From contig CALAEX010000144.1 of assembly GCA_937891165.1 (NCBI GenBank), forward strand, positions 1 through 7,619: a stretch of 7,619 nt of DNA, given 5' to 3'. This DNA is from an uncultured Lachnospiraceae bacterium. GTDB taxonomy: Bacteria; Bacillota; Clostridia; Lachnospirales; Lachnospiraceae. Positions 5,759 to 7,619 of this stretch are shown here, in pieces; position 1 is the first letter of the stretch, and every line of letters starts with the position of its first letter. The position numbers and the translations under genes were made by a program. Under the pieces are notes generated by a model. It worked only from the letters and a program-made list of their open reading frames with translations, was not told the DNA's origin and searched no databases.

Positions 5759-5799
5759 AAATGGTTATCTTTTCAAATATGATAGGATAGCCGTTTTTT
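5759..5799 (+). terminator. Intrinsic terminator after tag
   Basis: AAATGGTTATC (5759-5769) pairs with GATAGCCGTTT (5786-5796) over 11 bp with two G-U pairs, around a 16-base loop. The U-run 5794-5799 begins inside the stem base. It starts 7 bases after the tag stop codon. Confidence 0.75.
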
Positions 5800-5833
5800 A
5801 TACTTAACGCTTATCAAAGAAAATATGGAAAAG

Positions 5834-5932
5834 AAAGACAGGTGTTGGTGTGAGAAAAGAGGAGCGTATTGTCTTAGTACGAGCGTGGGCGAAGTACTTA
5901 GACAGCTCCTCTGTCTTTTTGCCACCAGCACC
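5834..5932 (+). other. Long nested imperfect hairpin of unknown function
   Basis: Three coaxial stems are visible. GGTGTTGGTG (5841-5850) pairs with CACCAGCACC (5923-5932), 10 bp with one G-U. AGAGGAGC (5858-5865) pairs with GCTCCTCT (5905-5912), 8 bp perfect. TGTCTTAGTAC (5870-5880) pairs with GTACTTAGACA (5894-5904), 10 of 11, around a 13-base loop. As an alternative, AAAGACAG (5834-5841) pairs with CTGTCTTT (5911-5918), which excludes the outermost stem and would put a short U-run at the end. The segment looks clearly more GC-rich than its flanks. It lies between the tag terminator and the transposase. It could be a small structured RNA, a terminator of incoming transcription, or a fold-back element associated with the insertion sequence. 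I recognise no known RNA family. Confidence 0.6.
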
Positions 5933-5982
5933 GTTAGGAAGCGAAAGATAAAAAATATCAAAAGTAAAAAAGAAAAGGCAGG

Positions 5983-6094
5983 GAATTTATTTATAATACT
6001 AAGAATGGTAGAAGTCAAAAAAGCAAGAATATTATTTATTATACTAAGGCTTGTGAAGAAAAAAAGGATAGAACTATTATTTATCAGGATAAAC
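5983..6094 (+). repeat. Degenerate tandem repeat, period about 44-45, three units
   Basis: GAATTTATTTATAATACTAAG (5983-6003) recurs as GAATATTATTTATTATACTAAG (6027-6048) and, more weakly, as GAACTATTATTTATCAGGAT (6071-6090). The segments between them are purine-rich and less conserved. The region is AT-rich, and the unit spacing is close to a multiple of three (44, 44). I see no gene here that I can support. Confidence 0.4.
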
Positions 6095-6110
6095 TTATAA
6101 AATTTTTGGA

Positions 6111-6149
6111 AGGAGAAAAAAGATAGTTTTCTTTTTTCTCCTGTTTTGT
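6111..6149 (+). terminator. Terminator-type hairpin upstream of the transposase (arms A and B)
   Basis: AGGAGAAAAAAG (6111-6122) pairs perfectly over 12 bp with CTTTTTTCTCCT (6131-6142), with an 8-base loop. The T-rich GTTTTGTT follows. It would stop transcripts that enter the insertion sequence from upstream. Its 3' arm is shared with a competing hairpin that covers the transposase ribosome binding site. Confidence 0.6.
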
Positions 6150-6191
6150 TATGATATTTTCTAAGAATACGAAGGAACAAAACAGGAGAAA
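6135..6191 (+). promoter_or_regulatory. Long inverted repeat that masks the transposase ribosome binding site (arms B and C)
   Basis: TTTCTCCTGTTTTGTT (6135-6150) and AACAAAACAGGAGAAA (6176-6191) are perfectly complementary over 16 bp, separated by 25 bases. The 3' arm contains AGGAG (6184-6188), the ribosome binding site 9 bases before ATG 6198. In any transcript that carries both arms, translation of the transposase would be blocked. Confidence 0.7.
6147..6155 (+). promoter_or_regulatory. Extended -10 promoter of the transposase
   Basis: TGTTATGAT contains TG, one spacer base and then TATGAT (6150-6155), a good extended -10. The corresponding -35 position (6127-6132, TTTTCT) is weak, as is common with extended -10 promoters. 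Transcription would start near 6162, inside the loop between arms B and C, so the native mRNA lacks arms A and B and keeps a free ribosome binding site. Confidence 0.5.
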
Positions 6192-6197
6192 TGAATT

Positions 6198-7511
6198 ATG
6201 CCAAAGCAATCCAGTAAATTAACTGCATTACAAAACTTATTTGAAGAAAACCAAATTTCTACAGAAACAATCGAATGGAATGATGTTGTGATTCAGGAAC
6301 TAAAGAAAAGAGCAGAAGCAGTCCCAGACCATAGACATCCTTCTTATACGAAACATTTACTGAGTGATATTATTATGATTACTTTTTTTGCTTTATTAGC
6401 CAATGCGAATGAATGGGGAGAAATCGAAAGTTTTGCAAAAAGTAAAGAAGCCTGGTTAAGAAAGTATTTAGAACTCCCTTATGGAATTCCTACCGATGAT
6501 ACGTTTCGATTAGTGATAGGAAATATGAATTCGGAGCATTTTTTTCAAGTAACGATTGCTTTTTTAGTAGAATTAGTAGATAAGATGTTACAACTTTCTA
6601 CTTCAAAAAAAGTAATAGAAGAGATGGATATTCTTTCTGTGGATGGAAAAGAAAGTCGTGGTTCTGGAAGAAAACAAAGTAAACATGGAAAAATCAAAGC
6701 ATTACAAACATTAAATGTATATTCTAACCAGTATGGAATGTGTTTGGCACAAAAATTTATCGAAGAAAAAACAAATGAAATACCAGCAGCACAGGAAGTA
6801 TTACGTCTTATGGATTTAAAGCATAGTATTGTAACAGCCGATGCGATGAATTGTCAGAAAGAAACAGCAGAAGTGATTATCAAAAGCAAAGGAGATTATG
6901 TATTATGTTTGAAAAAAAATCAAGGAACATTATACGAGGAAGTGGCAAGTTATTTTGAAGAAGAAGTGTGTGAAAAACTGAAACAAAAGAACGGCTGTTA
7001 TCATAAAACGATAGAGAAAGAACATGGAGGAATCGCAATCAGAGAATACTATATCACAGAAGATGTTAGTTGGTATGCAGAAAAAAAGTTATGGAAGAAA
7101 TTAAATAGTTTTGGAATGGTAAAAAAGAGCATAAAAAAGGGAACAGAAGTTGTAATAGAAGAAGTACGATATTATATCGGAAGTATCACAGAAGATGTTT
7201 TCTTATTCGAACGAGCAGCGAGAGGACATTGGGGAGTGGAAAATAATTTACATTGGATGTTAGATGTTACCTTTTTAGATGATAAAAATACGAGTATGGC
7301 TCGAACAGGAGCTAAAAATCTACAATTGATGAAAAAAATTGTGTTAGCGATATTAAATTTGGTAAAAAGCAGTTATGGACTAAGTATGAAACGAATCCGT
7401 TATGTCGTTTCTTTGAATTATGAAGAAGAAATAGAAAAAATGTTGTCTTTATTAGATATAGAAAGTGTAAAAAGGATATTAGATTCAAAACAGGAAAAAA
7501 ACAAAAAATAA
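6198..7511 (+). CDS. ISAs1 family transposase
   Basis: The 437-residue DDE transposase is complete. The N-terminal domain has the family block PDHRHPSYTKHLLSDIIMIT (residues 43-62) and ELPYGIPTDDTFRLV (92-106). The catalytic core shows D149 in LSVDGKESRG, D215 in VTADAMNCQKE, and E348 in RGHWGVENNLHWMLDV, the expected DDE triad. GDYVLCLKKNQGTLYE (232-247) is the usual strand after the second Asp. The sequence is somewhat longer than the shorter ISAs1 members, mainly through a lysine-rich C-terminus. There is no frameshift or internal stop, so it could be active. AGGAG lies 9 bases before ATG 6198; ATG 6191 is in another frame and soon stops. The leader appears to silence read-through transcripts. 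Confidence 0.92.
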   Translation: MPKQSSKLTALQNLFEENQISTETIEWNDVVIQELKKRAEAVPDHRHPSYTKHLLSDIIMITFFALLANANEWGEIESFAKSKEAWLRKYLELPYGIPTDDTFRLVIGNMNSEHFFQVTIAFLVELVDKMLQLSTSKKVIEEMDILSVDGKESRGSGRKQSKHGKIKALQTLNVYSNQYGMCLAQKFIEEKTNEIPAAQEVLRLMDLKHSIVTADAMNCQKETAEVIIKSKGDYVLCLKKNQGTLYEEVASYFEEEVCEKLKQKNGCYHKTIEKEHGGIAIREYYITEDVSWYAEKKLWKKLNSFGMVKKSIKKGTEVVIEEVRYYIGSITEDVFLFERAARGHWGVENNLHWMLDVTFLDDKNTSMARTGAKNLQLMKKIVLAILNLVKSSYGLSMKRIRYVVSLNYEEEIEKMLSLLDIESVKRILDSKQEKNKK

Positions 7512-7527
7512 TACCTTTTTTTGGTAA

Positions 7528-7562
7528 TATTTCAAATAGCACCAAAGGTGTTATTTGAAATA
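7528..7562 (+). terminator. Strong hairpin after the transposase, possibly a terminator stem split from its U-tract
   Basis: The arms 7528-7543 and 7547-7562 pair over 16 bp, with one G-U pair (G7539-U7551) and the loop AAA. No T-run follows; instead GTGTG begins at 7566. A T-run (7516-7522) precedes the stem. It could be the transposase terminator interrupted by an intron, or a structured IS end. Confidence 0.55.
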
Positions 7563-7565
7563 ACA

Positions 7566-7619
7566 GTGTGTGCCAAGCATGGCACTAATCTTGCTAGTGA
7601 AAGTCTAGCCACGGGTATT
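7566..7619 (+). mobile_element. Probable 5' end of a group II intron (cut by window end)
   Basis: GTGTG at 7566 matches the conserved GUGYG start of group II introns. GTGCC (7570-7574) pairs with GGCAC (7581-7585). Then GCTAG (7593-7597) pairs with CTAGC (7605-7609) around TGAAAGT, in the style of the GUGAAAGUC segment near the start of domain I in many bacterial introns. The junction lies 3 bases after a terminator-like hairpin, and insertion beside such hairpins is typical of the class C subgroup. Only 54 bases are visible, with no domain V or reverse transcriptase, so this remains probable rather than proven. Confidence 0.55.

Larger units (their letters stand above)
6111..7562 (+). mobile_element. 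ISAs1-family insertion sequence (ends not determined)
   Basis: One full-length ISAs1-type transposase gene is flanked by strong secondary structure: the three-arm region at 6111-6191 on the left and the 16-bp hairpin at 7528-7562 on the right. I could not find matching terminal inverted repeats or a target-site duplication, so the limits given are those of the structured flanks and are approximate. The left end could lie as far out as the nested hairpin at 5841. Confidence 0.55.

Noticed and set aside
5865..5912. Resemblance of the nested hairpin to a group II intron domain V or a HEARO-type RNA
   Set aside because: The AGC triad with the conserved bulge and the GUUC-type closing arm of domain V are missing, and no HNH/IscB gene is nearby.
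5983..6094. CRISPR-like array from the 44-45 base periodicity
   Set aside because: Only three units, which are diverged, AT-rich and not palindromic. The intervening segments resemble one another, and no cas genes are present.
5825..6100. A 91-codon open frame starting at ATG 5825 on the + strand
   Set aside because: No ribosome binding site precedes it, its first third is occupied by the nested hairpin, and the rest is the degenerate repeat. No recognisable family.
5773..6180. A 135-codon open frame on the - strand across the gene-free gap
   Set aside because: The translation is Phe/Ile/Leu/Ser-rich, as expected for the reverse of A-rich sequence. It also runs across the tag terminator, the nested hairpin and the transposase leader.
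6111..7562. Terminal inverted repeats and target-site duplication for the IS
   Set aside because: By eye, no pair of matching ends was found between the two flanks. The strong inverted repeats seen are local hairpins, not left-right matches.

Overview
The window is AT-rich (roughly one third G+C), uses strong GGAGG-type ribosome binding sites, and favours AGA and ATA codons. Together with the gene families present, this points to a low-GC Firmicute, most likely a gut or anaerobic Clostridia member (Lachnospiraceae or a relative). It reads as an accessory region. The left edge holds the end of a large charged coiled-coil protein of the kind seen in conjugative or mobilisable elements. The right edge holds an ISAs1-family insertion sequence followed by what looks like the 5' end of a group II intron.

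Layout, all genes on the + strand. (a) 1-489: C-terminal part of a lysine- and glutamate-rich protein. (b) 567-2853: a good promoter followed by a class I SAM-dependent methyltransferase, a flavodoxin-fold reductase with a cysteine cluster, and a cysteine-rich DUF169 protein. They are closely spaced, with no convincing terminator between them. (c) 2910-4401: its own promoter, then a structured leader ending in a strong intrinsic terminator, then a MepA-like MATE exporter. Architecture and context fit a guanidine-IV (mepA-motif) riboswitch that switches a guanidinium efflux pump by attenuation. (d) 4515-5117: a cyclase/kynurenine-formamidase-like metal hydrolase. (e) 5132-5799: promoter, DNA-3-methyladenine glycosylase I (tag) and terminator. 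(f) 5800-6197: about 400 bases without a credible gene, holding a long nested hairpin, a degenerate 45-base repeat, and a three-arm RNA switch just before the transposase. (g) 6198-7511: ISAs1-type transposase, then a near-perfect hairpin (7528-7562) and the putative intron start (7566).

Two layers of non-coding structure stand out. First, a 13-base motif, AAAATTTGAA(G/T)TT, recurs in five intergenic gaps between 626 and 4448. In four of the five it follows a hairpin, and two of those hairpins (1353-1377 and 4403-4429) are clearly related and keep their pairing despite substitutions. The motif ties the methyltransferase, flavoprotein, DUF169, MATE and cyclase genes together as if they shared a cassette or leader history. 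Second, the transposase leader has three mutually exclusive pairing arms. A transcript entering from outside would meet either a terminator or a sequestered ribosome binding site, whereas a transcript from the predicted internal promoter escapes both.

How the genes work together is mostly inference. The MATE pump with its riboswitch is a detoxification unit, and Tag is a DNA alkylation repair enzyme. The methyltransferase, flavoprotein and DUF169 set looks like a small redox or modification operon whose substrate cannot be read from the sequence.
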